From the NCBI GenBank assembly GCA_934597465.1, contig CAKTSC010000007.1, positions 1 through 19,680 of the forward strand: a stretch of DNA of 19,680 bases, in the 5' to 3' direction. Position 1 is the stretch's first letter, and each line of letters begins with the position of its first letter. This DNA is from an uncultured Dysosmobacter sp. (GTDB lineage Bacteria; Bacillota; Clostridia; Oscillospirales; Oscillospiraceae). This document shows positions 6,907 to 12,847 of this stretch, one piece after another. The notes beneath the pieces were generated by a model, which had not been told where the DNA came from, did not search any database, and saw only the letters and a program-made list of their open reading frames with translations. The position numbers and the translations under genes are program-made.

Positions 6907-6941
6907 AACTGGAGCGCAGAGAACAACTTTGAGGGACTGTG

Positions 6942-8273
6942 TTACTTCTGGGGGATCAGCAGCACCTGGCCCACCCGGATGAGGTTGGGATTGGAGAGCT
7001 TGTTCAGCTCCGCGATGGCCTGCCAGGAGACGCCGAACTTGGCGCCGATGAGGGAGAGGGTATCACCCTTTACCACGGTGTACTGCACAGGGGCGGGGGT
7101 GGAGGTGCTGGGGGTGGAGGGCTTCGCCTCGGAAACGGCGGGGGTAGTGCCGGGCTGGGCGGGGGTGGTGCCATTGGCCCGCAGGGTGGCGGCACCCTCG
7201 GTGGTTCTGCCGTGGCAGTCCGTGACGGACTCGGCATTGTAGGCGGCGGAGACGATGGCGCGCTCCATGGCGTTCACCGCCAGGACGCCCAAAAGGCTCA
7301 TGTCCGCGGAGGTCTGGCCCCAGGTGGTGCCGGAGGTGGTGGCCTTACCGGTGGCCATGGCGAAGATGCAGTCACCGTCGCTGGGGGTATGGGTGGGCTC
7401 GATGGCCCGGGCAAAGCCGTCGTGGGCCATCTCAGCCAGCTTGTTGGCCTCGGCCTGGGTCAGCTTGGCATTGGTCACGATGCAGCCGATGGTGGTATTG
7501 GTGTTGCCGGAGGTGGGGGGAACCTTGCCCTCCACGATGGCCTCCTCCCGGTCAATGAAGGTGTTGGTCTCGGCATCGATGCGCCCAGCGATGATGGCAC
7601 CGGTTTCGGGATCCACCACCTGGCCGGCGGCGTTCACGGAGACGATGGCGCCCACATAGAGATCACCGAACTTGTAGCAGTAGGAGCCCAGGCCGCCCTT
7701 CATGCCGCCGGCACGGGCGCCCATCCCGGCGCCGATGTTGCCGTCCGACCACTCGACGCCGGCAAAGGCGTTGGCGGCTGCCTGGTAGCCGGCGTCCGCG
7801 CCGGGTCGGTGCTCTCCGGAGCCCAGCTTGCCGTCGTCGCCGCGGCCCAGGTCAAAGATGACGGCGGCGGGGACGATGGGAACCACGGTGACGCCCACGG
7901 GAACGCCGAGGTTCTTTTCCTCCATGAATTTCATGACGCCGGTGGCAGAGTCCAGACCGAAGGCAGAGCCGCCGGAGAGCACCACCGCGTTGACGATCTG
8001 AACGGTTTTCTCAGGTTCCAGCAGGTCGGTCTCCCGGGTGCCGGGAGAGCCGCCCAGCACGGAGACGCCGCCGGTGGCGCCGCCGGTTTCCGTGCAGGCA
8101 ATTACGGTGGTACCAGTTTGGTTGGGGGCGTCCGTCCAGTGACCGATGGCGATGCCGGGGACATCGTTGATGCTGACGATTTCCACGCCTTTGGGAGAAA
8201 ATGCAGCAGCGGAGATCATGTTTGCGAATGCGAAGACAAGGACAAGCAGAGTGACCAGAGCTTTTTTCTTCAT
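6942..8273 (-). CDS. Secreted P1-family peptidase (DmpA/S58-like Ntn hydrolase) with LysM domain
   Basis: Predicted exported amidohydrolase/aminopeptidase, 443 residues. Residues 1-24 are a signal peptide (MKKK, then LVTLLVLVFAFANMISAAA). The P1/DmpA domain covers about 30-345: entry motif PGIAIGHWTD, GGATGGVSVLGGSPGTRETD, the glycine-rich LSGGSAFGLDSATGV, and NTNTTIGCIVTNAKLT, which in this family is the autocleavage site exposing the nucleophilic Thr/Ser. A Pro/Thr linker (PSTPSTSTPAP) leads to a C-terminal LysM domain (YTVVKGDTLSLIGAKFGVSW, then LIRVGQVLLIP), which binds peptidoglycan or chitin-type glycans. Start is ATG 8273 with AAGGTGG upstream; an in-frame GTG at 8285 falls inside that ribosome site. 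Family members act on D- or beta-peptides, lactams or nylon oligomers; substrate here unknown. Most P1 peptidases are cytoplasmic and lack LysM, so export plus wall binding is notable. Confidence 0.88.
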   Translation of the reverse strand: MKKKALVTLLVLVFAFANMISAAAFSPKGVEIVSINDVPGIAIGHWTDAPNQTGTTVIACTETGGATGGVSVLGGSPGTRETDLLEPEKTVQIVNAVVLSGGSAFGLDSATGVMKFMEEKNLGVPVGVTVVPIVPAAVIFDLGRGDDGKLGSGEHRPGADAGYQAAANAFAGVEWSDGNIGAGMGARAGGMKGGLGSYCYKFGDLYVGAIVSVNAAGQVVDPETGAIIAGRIDAETNTFIDREEAIVEGKVPPTSGNTNTTIGCIVTNAKLTQAEANKLAEMAHDGFARAIEPTHTPSDGDCIFAMATGKATTSGTTWGQTSADMSLLGVLAVNAMERAIVSAAYNAESVTDCHGRTTEGAATLRANGTTPAQPGTTPAVSEAKPSTPSTSTPAPVQYTVVKGDTLSLIGAKFGVSWQAIAELNKLSNPNLIRVGQVLLIPQK

Positions 8274-8363
8274 GTGTGGACCCACCTTTTCGTTAGATTC
8301 ACCGCGTAAGGAATTGAAAATTTGACTGCCAATATTTCACAAAAACTTGCGCAGCATAGGTAA

Positions 8364-8392
8364 ATTTTATAGTAAATTCGGCGGGCACGCAA
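8364..8392 (-). promoter_or_regulatory. Sigma-A promoter of the P1 peptidase gene
   Basis: Minus strand TTGCGT (8392-8387), 17 bp, TAAAAT (8369-8364), in an A/T-rich patch, giving a leader of about 85 nt to the ATG at 8273. Confidence 0.6.
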
Positions 8393-8742
8393 GAGAAATT
8401 GAATAAATATTAAAATTTTGTATGTCACGTCAAAATTGGAGCGGAGATTTTGAGGGAAATGACCGAAGGGAAGCATCGTTTCCGGGACGTTAAGAAATGA
8501 CTGCCCGGCGGGAAGAAGCCGTGAAGGAGGGCGGCGGGGGGGGAACTGGAAGAGTTTGAGAAAAGCTGGAAGGGAACGGGGGCGAGAGACGGGAGATACG
8601 GGATGCAAAAAACGCGCAAAATGGCGGAATTTACGTATCCTTGCGGATTTCGGGAGCTTTCCTGACGAAAAAATCCGAAATCTCATTGGGGAAACTTCCG
8701 TCAATCTGCCAATTTCAAGGCGGATTTTTCGCCATTTTGCGC
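8393..8742. other. Noncoding region with a 13-bp nested inverted-repeat element
   Basis: No gene seen: A/T-rich at the left, then G-rich purine tracts (8520-8600). GCGCAAAATGGCG (8614-8626) is repeated inverted as CGCCATTTTGCGC (8730-8742), 103 bp apart. Between them are nested pairs CCTTG/CAAGG and GATTTCGG/CCGAAATC. The layout resembles either a miniature inverted-repeat element of about 130 bp or a large cruciform; no transposase is nearby and no target duplication is obvious. Confidence 0.5.
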
Positions 8743-8763
8743 CTAGCCATCAGTGGTGAAGGA

Positions 8764-8772
8764 TGCTATAAT
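8764..8772 (+). promoter_or_regulatory. Extended -10 promoter of candidate noncoding RNA
   Basis: TGCTATAAT at 8764-8772 is a perfect extended -10; the region 17 bp upstream (TAGCCA) is a poor -35, tolerated by extended -10 promoters. Predicted start near 8779. Confidence 0.6.
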
Positions 8773-8778
8773 AAGGGC

Positions 8779-9069
8779 ACATTGGGAGCTTGGTACGGAT
8801 GCCGTGCGGAAAGGCTCCATGCAATCCGGCGGAAACGGTTCCATCCCTCGCGGCGGAACGCTTCCCCGCACTTCCTTTCGCTATCACCCTTTCTGAGGAG
8901 TGATTCTTTCCCCCTTTCCAGACGCCCTGTCTCCCCGGGCAGGGCGTCGACCAGGCGCTTCGTCCCCGCGGAGCCCCGGTCGATGCGCTGTGCGTGCGGC
9001 ATTGGCTGCCGCGGCGCTGGAGGGGCAAAAGGGACGCCGCCATGTGGCGGCGTCCCTTTTGCTGTTTTT
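8779..9069 (+). ncRNA. Candidate structured noncoding RNA, about 285 nt, family unknown
   Basis: An independent transcription unit without a plausible protein: extended -10 promoter at the left and a strong terminator at the right. Predicted helices, in order: GGAGC/GCTCC enclosing ACGG/CCGT (about 8785-8820), GACGCCCTG/CAGGGCGTC (8921-8948), GACC/GGTC with inner pairs (8949-8981), GCGC and GCGGCA/TGCCGC (8985-9017), then the terminator. The pyrimidine-rich middle (8860-8920) looks single-stranded. It lacks the signature sequences of SRP RNA, RNase P RNA and tmRNA. A 6S-like RNA is possible by size but I cannot see its central-bubble design clearly. A long leader without a gene is unlikely, since the next gene lies on the other strand. 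Confidence 0.55.
9025..9069 (+). terminator. Strong intrinsic terminator of the candidate RNA
   Basis: GCAAAAGGGACGCCGCC (9025-9041) pairs perfectly with GGCGGCGTCCCTTTTGC (9046-9062) across ATGT, followed by TGTTTTT. 17 bp stem. Confidence 0.88.
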
Positions 9070-9122
9070 CGGGAGAGCGGCGCGGGCTCTGCCGGGGGGA
9101 GCGGCGGATACGATACTGCGGC

Positions 9123-9139
9123 ACATTATAATATAATGT
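9123..9139. promoter_or_regulatory. AT palindrome with TATAAT in both directions
   Basis: ACATTATA-A-TATAATGT, 17 bp perfect, in the gap between two terminators. It reads as TATAAT on both strands and could be an operator or bidirectional -10; no gene clearly uses it. Confidence 0.4.
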
Positions 9140-9161
9140 ATAACAGGCCCGGCGAAAAGGT

Positions 9162-9190
9162 GTCCCCCGGCGGCAAAGCCGCCGGGGGAC
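9162..9190 (-). terminator. Terminator of the maleate-isomerase-like gene
   Basis: GTCCCCCGGCGGC / GCCGCCGGGGGAC, 13-bp perfect stem with a 3-nt loop; on the minus strand it is followed by ACCTTTTCG. It begins 33 bp after the stop codon. Confidence 0.7.
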
Positions 9191-9222
9191 TTCTGAGGAA
9201 AGCGGCTATCGGCAGGAGGGGC

Positions 9223-9960
9223 TCAGCTGCGGGAAAACAGGCTGCCGAATTGCAGCATCCGTGGGAGATCCGGGGGGATCTCCAGCAAGCGCAGGCACTC
9301 CCAGAAGGTAGCCTGGATGGCGGTAATGACGGGCTTTCCCAGCTCCGCCTCCATCTGGGGCAGGATATCGCTCCCCTTGATGGAGGTGCAGAGAAGCACC
9401 ACCATCTCCGCCTCTGGCGTGTCAGCCCGGCGGATGAGATCGCAGATCTCCTCCCGGGACAGGCTGTTGATGTCACTGTCCCGCAGGAGCCCCAGGCCGT
9501 GAAGGCGGGTGACGGTTTTGCCGTGCCCCTCCAGGAAGCGGATGGCACACTGATTGATCTCCTCCACATAGGGGGTGCCGACAGCCACCTTGCTGGCGCC
9601 AAAGGCGTTGATGGCGCTGACCACTGCGGTAGCCGTGGTAGTGGCGGGACAGTGGGCGGTCTCGCGGATCCTTTGAATGATCTCCTGGTCATAGCGAGGG
9701 CCGCAGACGAAGCTGCCGCTGGTGCAGCCAAGTACCACGAGATGGGCGTGGGCATCCGCCAATAGGTCGGCGGCGTGGCTGACGTGCTCAGCCAGCCCGG
9801 CGACGTTTTCCACTGTAACGGCACCCAGCTTGATCCGTGTGGTAACGGTACTGACGCCTTCCGGCGCCATTTCATGGAACTCCGGTTCCATGACCCAGCC
9901 GGTGCTGGGATAGATAAGGCCGATACGGCCCCGTTCTCCGTAGGAAATCCGTTTGCTCAT
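9223..9960 (-). CDS. Maleate isomerase / arylmalonate decarboxylase family enzyme (EutA-like)
   Basis: Cytoplasmic enzyme of the Asp/Glu racemase superfamily, 245 residues. The family entry GRIGLIYPSTGWVMEPEF is at the N-terminus. Both candidate catalytic cysteines are present: C79 in LGCTSGSF and C191 in LLCTSIKG. Having both favours isomerase or racemase chemistry over arylmalonate decarboxylase, which keeps only the second. The same superfamily includes EutA of proteobacterial ectoine-utilisation operons. Start ATG 9960 (MSKRISYGERG) has GAGAGGTG six bases upstream; the in-frame ATG at 9987 lies beyond this site. It stands alone with its own terminator, but its neighbours (gdh, lysR, and beyond them an M24 EutD-like hydrolase with a TRAP transporter) make membership of that pathway plausible. 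Substrate unproven. Confidence 0.85.
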   Translation of the reverse strand: MSKRISYGERGRIGLIYPSTGWVMEPEFHEMAPEGVSTVTTRIKLGAVTVENVAGLAEHVSHAADLLADAHAHLVVLGCTSGSFVCGPRYDQEIIQRIRETAHCPATTTATAVVSAINAFGASKVAVGTPYVEEINQCAIRFLEGHGKTVTRLHGLGLLRDSDINSLSREEICDLIRRADTPEAEMVVLLCTSIKGSDILPQMEAELGKPVITAIQATFWECLRLLEIPPDLPRMLQFGSLFSRS

Positions 9961-10068
9961 GGAAACACCTCTCTTTTCACAGTACACGTTGCAGTAAGAT
10001 TGCGGTGACGGGATCAGAAACGCAGGCGCGGTGTGGGGGGGATGCGGGCGGGGGCGGGATCCCGATGG

Positions 10069-10109
10069 GCCAAGCAGCCTCCCGGGGGAGGGCCGGGAGG
10101 CTGCTTGGC
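10069..10109 (-). terminator. Transcript-end hairpin downstream of gdh
   Basis: GCCAAGCAGCCTCCC / GGGAGGCTGCTTGGC, 15-bp perfect stem with an 11-nt loop, 48 bp after the gdh stop. No T run follows on the minus strand (CCATCGGGATC), so it may work as an RNA-stabilising end rather than an efficient terminator. Confidence 0.55.
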
Positions 10110-10156
10110 GTTAGAAAAGGAGAAAATGATGATGCGTTACCGGGAGGGGGGAAAGA

Positions 10157-11401
10157 TTAGTCCTCCCAGGCTCTGCCGCGGGTGATCATGGCGCGCTCCA
10201 CCTTGCGCAGGCCATTGATCCAGGCGCCATCGCGGAAGCTGACGTCCAGCTCCTTGGCGGTGTTGTAGGTCTCGTGGAAGGCCTTGACGATGCGCTCTTC
10301 CAGCTTAGCCTTGACGGTCTCGCGATCCCAATACTGGTCGGTGAGGCCCTGGGTGCGCTCGAAGCTGCAGACGATGGCGCTGCCGCAGTTGACCAGCACG
10401 TCGGGCATGATGGTGACGCCCATAGCGTAGAGGATCCGCTCGGCCTCGGGGGTAGTGGGGCCGTTGGCGCACTCCATGATGAGCTTGGCCTTGACGTTGG
10501 CGGCGTTGCCCTCATGCAGGACGCTCTGGACGGCGGCGGGGATCAGGATGTCGCAGTCGACCTCCAGCACGTCGCTGGTGCTGATCTCGGTGCAGCCGGG
10601 GAAGCCCTTGACGGTGCGGTTCTTGTCGACATACTCGCCCAGGGCGGTGACGTCGATGCCGTTGGGATTGTAGATGCCGCCGAAGATGTCGCTGACGGCG
10701 ACGATCTGGTAGCCATCCTTGTAGAGGAGCTCGGTGGCGACGCGGCCCACGTTGCCATAGCCCTGGACAGCCACGCGGGAGGTCTTGGGTATGTTCATGG
10801 CCTTGGTGATCTCACGGGTCACGAAGTAGCAGCCGGTGCCGGTGGCCTCGCGGGAGAGCTCGGTGCCGTTGGCCTCGATGGGCTTGTCGTTGATGGCGGC
10901 GGGGGAGTGGAAGCCCTGGATCTCCTCCAGCTCGTCCAGCATCCAGGCCTGGGTGCGGCCGTGGGTGCCGATGTCGGCACCGGGAACGTCGACCCAGGCA
11001 CCCTTCATGGGCAGCTTGCGGATGAAGCCGCGGATCAGGGCCTCATACTCGCGGCGGCTGAGCTTGCTGGGGTCAGCCTTGATACCGCCCTTGCCGCCGC
11101 CGGCAGGGATGCCGCCCACGGCGTGCTTGATGGTCATCCAGAAGCCCAGGGCCTTGGCGGTGTCCAGATCCATGTCGGGGACAACGCGGACGCCGTTCTT
11201 CACCTGGCCCAGGGCGTCGCAGTAATGCACGCGGTAGGCGGTGAAGATCTCCAGGTGGCCGTCGTCCATGCGGACGGGGATGGTGAACTCAAACTGACGC
11301 TGGGGCTGCTCCAGCAGGCGGACGACCTCGGAGTTGATGTGGCCCAGAGCCGCGGCCTCGTGCAGCGTCTTCAGGGAAGTATCAAAAGGATTTCTGCTCA
11401 T
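10157..11401 (-). CDS. gdhA: Glutamate dehydrogenase (Glu/Leu/Phe/Val dehydrogenase family)
   Basis: Cytoplasmic NAD(P)-dependent oxidative deamination of glutamate to 2-oxoglutarate and ammonia, or the reverse; 414 residues as usual. Active-site elements visible: K68 in VKNGVRVVPD, K92 in WMTIKHAVGG, catalytic K104 in PAGGGKGGIK and catalytic D143 in VPGADIGT. The Rossmann fingerprint is VAVQGYGNVGR near residue 205, followed by VAVSDIFGG; ECANGPTTPEA and the C-terminal block are also typical. KNGVR replaces the commoner KGGIR and PGAD the commoner PAPD, so this is a divergent subgroup and preference for another amino acid is possible. ATG 11401 has only a weak AGTAGGT upstream. It is divergent from lysR and shares an operator-promoter module with the downstream M20/M24/TRAP operon, suggesting co-regulation. 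Confidence 0.88.
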   Translation of the reverse strand: MSRNPFDTSLKTLHEAAALGHINSEVVRLLEQPQRQFEFTIPVRMDDGHLEIFTAYRVHYCDALGQVKNGVRVVPDMDLDTAKALGFWMTIKHAVGGIPAGGGKGGIKADPSKLSRREYEALIRGFIRKLPMKGAWVDVPGADIGTHGRTQAWMLDELEEIQGFHSPAAINDKPIEANGTELSREATGTGCYFVTREITKAMNIPKTSRVAVQGYGNVGRVATELLYKDGYQIVAVSDIFGGIYNPNGIDVTALGEYVDKNRTVKGFPGCTEISTSDVLEVDCDILIPAAVQSVLHEGNAANVKAKLIMECANGPTTPEAERILYAMGVTIMPDVLVNCGSAIVCSFERTQGLTDQYWDRETVKAKLEERIVKAFHETYNTAKELDVSFRDGAWINGLRKVERAMITRGRAWED

Positions 11402-11488
11402 GGGATATACCTACTTTCTTTCTTTTGATTAGAATGTGGGGGGATCAGGGAGCAAGAATGATTTCTCTTGGCAGGTAGAAACGGCCTC

Positions 11489-11517
11489 TTGCGTTTGCTG
11501 TTGTAAGCAAGTATAAT
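11489..11517 (+). promoter_or_regulatory. Sigma-A promoter of lysR
   Basis: TTGCGT (11489-11494), 17 bp, TATAAT (11512-11517). The -10 overlaps the -10 of the opposing gdh promoter (minus TATACT, 11515-11510), so polymerase can occupy only one of the two at a time. Confidence 0.75.
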
Positions 11518-11538
11518 AAAAACCGGGAAGATTGGGAA
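11510..11538 (-). promoter_or_regulatory. Promoter of gdh (module copy A)
   Basis: Minus strand TTCCCA (11538-11533), 17 bp, TATACT (11515-11510). The -35 is poor, as in activator-dependent promoters. Spacing and hexamers match copy B at 12757-12785. An alternative, TTGCTC-16-TCTAAT, lies closer to gdh but has weaker support. Confidence 0.6.
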
Positions 11539-11548
11539 GCGGGAGCTG

Positions 11549-11565
11549 TTCATGTTCAACATGAA
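11549..11565. promoter_or_regulatory. 17-bp perfect palindromic operator, copy A
   Basis: TTCATGTT-C-AACATGAA. It ends 10 bp upstream of the gdh -35 and lies about 25 bp into the predicted lysR transcript, so one bound protein could activate gdh and block lysR. The adjacent LysR protein is the obvious candidate. Confidence 0.65.
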
Positions 11566-11591
11566 AACCCTGCATGATAGGAGGAAGCAGC

Positions 11592-12461
11592 TTGGATATC
11601 AATAAGTATGAAGCGTTCATCAAGACCGTGGAGCTGGGCTCACTGACCAAGGCGGGGCACCTCCTGGGCTATACCCAGTCCGGCATCAGCCACATCCTCA
11701 ACTCCGTGGAGACGGAGTTCGGGGTGAAGCTGCTGGTGCGGGATCGCTCCGGCGTTTACCTCAGCTCGGCGGGCAAGGAGCTCTACCCCTATATCCAGGT
11801 GATCTGCGAGAGCAACAAGCGCCTGCAGGAGAAGGTCAACGAGCTCCACGGGATGGAGTCCGGCCTCATCCGGGTGGGCACCATCAACAGCATCTCCACC
11901 CACTGGCTGCCGAAGCTCATCCGCACCTTCGGCCAGGCCCACCCCAACATCGCCTTCCAGCTCCGGACCGGGGAATACTCGGAGATCGAGAGCTGGATCC
12001 AGCGGGAGGAGATCGACATGGGCTTCGTGAAGGAGCCGGTGCAGACCAACCTGGAGGTCTACTCCCTGAAGCGGGATCCTATGGTGGCGGTGCTGCCCAA
12101 GGGCCACCCCCTGGCGGAGCGGGAGACCATTCCCCATAAGCTGCTGAAGGACTACCCGTATATTCTCTATATCGACGGCATCGATTCGGAGATCCAGGAT
12201 ATCCTGGAGGCCCAGGACATCGCCTCCGACGCGCCGTATACCGCCAAGGACGACTACGCCATCATGGCCATGGTGGAGAGCGGCCTGGGCATCAGCGTGC
12301 TGCCGGGACTGGTGCTGAAGCGCTGTCCCTATGAGATCGAGATCCGGGAGCTGGATCCCCCGGCGCACCGGGATCTTGCCATCGCGGTGAAGGAGGAACG
12401 GCTGCTGGCGCCTGCGGCGAAGCGGTTTTTGGACTATGTGGTCAGCAGCGACCTGCCCTGA
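11592..12461 (+). CDS. LysR-type transcriptional regulator
   Basis: Cytoplasmic ligand-responsive regulator, 289 residues. The winged helix-turn-helix occupies residues 1-60 (DINKYEAFIKTVELGSLTKA, GHLLGYTQSGISHILNSVE, FGVKLLVRDRSGVYLSSAG). The effector domain begins near residue 88 (GLIRVGTINSISTHWLPKLI) and includes GISVLPGLVLKR. I place the start at TTG 11592 because AGGAGG lies just upstream; the ATG at 11574 is in frame but precedes that site. It is divergent from gdh and flanked by two copies of the same palindrome, one in its own leader and one in front of the M20/M24/TRAP operon. The standard LysR model of autorepression plus co-inducer-dependent activation of neighbours fits well. It ends in its own terminator. 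Confidence 0.93.
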   Translation: MDINKYEAFIKTVELGSLTKAGHLLGYTQSGISHILNSVETEFGVKLLVRDRSGVYLSSAGKELYPYIQVICESNKRLQEKVNELHGMESGLIRVGTINSISTHWLPKLIRTFGQAHPNIAFQLRTGEYSEIESWIQREEIDMGFVKEPVQTNLEVYSLKRDPMVAVLPKGHPLAERETIPHKLLKDYPYILYIDGIDSEIQDILEAQDIASDAPYTAKDDYAIMAMVESGLGISVLPGLVLKRCPYEIEIRELDPPAHRDLAIAVKEERLLAPAAKRFLDYVVSSDLP

Positions 12462-12503
12462 AGGGGGGAGGCCGGGGCAGGCGGAGGATAATTGAAAAGC
12501 GGA

Positions 12504-12546
12504 AGCACCGGCCGAAGGGCAGAGCCCTCCGGCCGGTGCTTTTTTG
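12504..12546 (+). terminator. Intrinsic terminator of lysR
   Basis: AGCACCGGCCG (12504-12514) / CGGCCGGTGCT (12530-12540) with an inner AGGGC/GCCCT helix, followed by six T. It begins about 43 bp after the lysR stop. Confidence 0.9.
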
Positions 12547-12729
12547 GGAGCGCCTTCCATTTTATAGCAGGGGCGGCGGAGCCGCAAAAACGGTTGCGTC
12601 GGACATTTCTGAAGAGAAAATGAATGGAAACACGGATGGAATGAATGCCGGAGAAGGGGCCGCAAAAGGGGGGAGGCGGCATGGCAAGATAAGAAGGATG
12701 TTAAGAACTTGGGGAGTGCATGAAAAACT

Positions 12730-12746
12730 TTAATGTGGAACATGAA
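12730..12746. promoter_or_regulatory. Palindromic operator, copy B
   Basis: TTAATGTGGAACATGAA differs from copy A (TTCATGTTGAACATGAA on the minus strand) at two positions and is likewise placed 10 bp upstream of a TTCCCA -35. It faces the M20/M24/TRAP operon. Confidence 0.6.
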
Positions 12747-12756
12747 CAATTTGCGC

Positions 12757-12785
12757 TTCCCATACGGAAGCGCTTTCGTTATAAT
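12757..12785 (+). promoter_or_regulatory. Promoter of the M20/M24/TRAP operon (module copy B)
   Basis: TTCCCA (12757-12762), 17 bp, TATAAT (12780-12785). Good -10 with a weak -35, as expected for a promoter that needs an activator bound at the adjacent palindrome. Predicted start is near 12792. Confidence 0.65.
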
Positions 12786-12832
12786 TTTCATCGTCAGGAA
12801 AGAACAGGCGGAGTTTCAACCAAAGAATTGCG

Positions 12833-12847
12833 TTCTGGTTACCAGAA
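12833..12847. promoter_or_regulatory. 15-bp perfect palindrome in the operon leader
   Basis: TTCTGGT-T-ACCAGAA, about 42 bp downstream of the predicted transcription start. Symmetry and position suit a repressor operator; no second regulator gene is visible nearby. Confidence 0.4.

Larger units (their letters stand above)
6606..6941. other. Noncoding stretch between panF promoter and P1 peptidase 3' end
   Basis: No convincing gene. A 67-codon plus-strand frame beginning at 6669 has its only G-rich motif directly against the ATG and is composed of low-complexity Arg/Gly residues at its end. The stretch holds an 18-bp perfect hairpin (6814-6851) and an 11-bp hairpin (6880-6906), listed separately. 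Confidence 0.6.

Noticed and set aside
8641..9765. Plus-strand open frame across the noncoding region and the EutA-like gene.
   Set aside because: It runs through a promoter, a strong terminator and then antisense through a well-supported gene; the translation has no family resemblance.
11549..12746. The palindromes resemble parS centromere sites (TGTTCCACGTGGAACA type).
   Set aside because: The invariant CACGTG core is absent in both (CATGTT and AATGTG on the matching strand), and the conserved spacing to -35/-10 boxes fits an operator much better.
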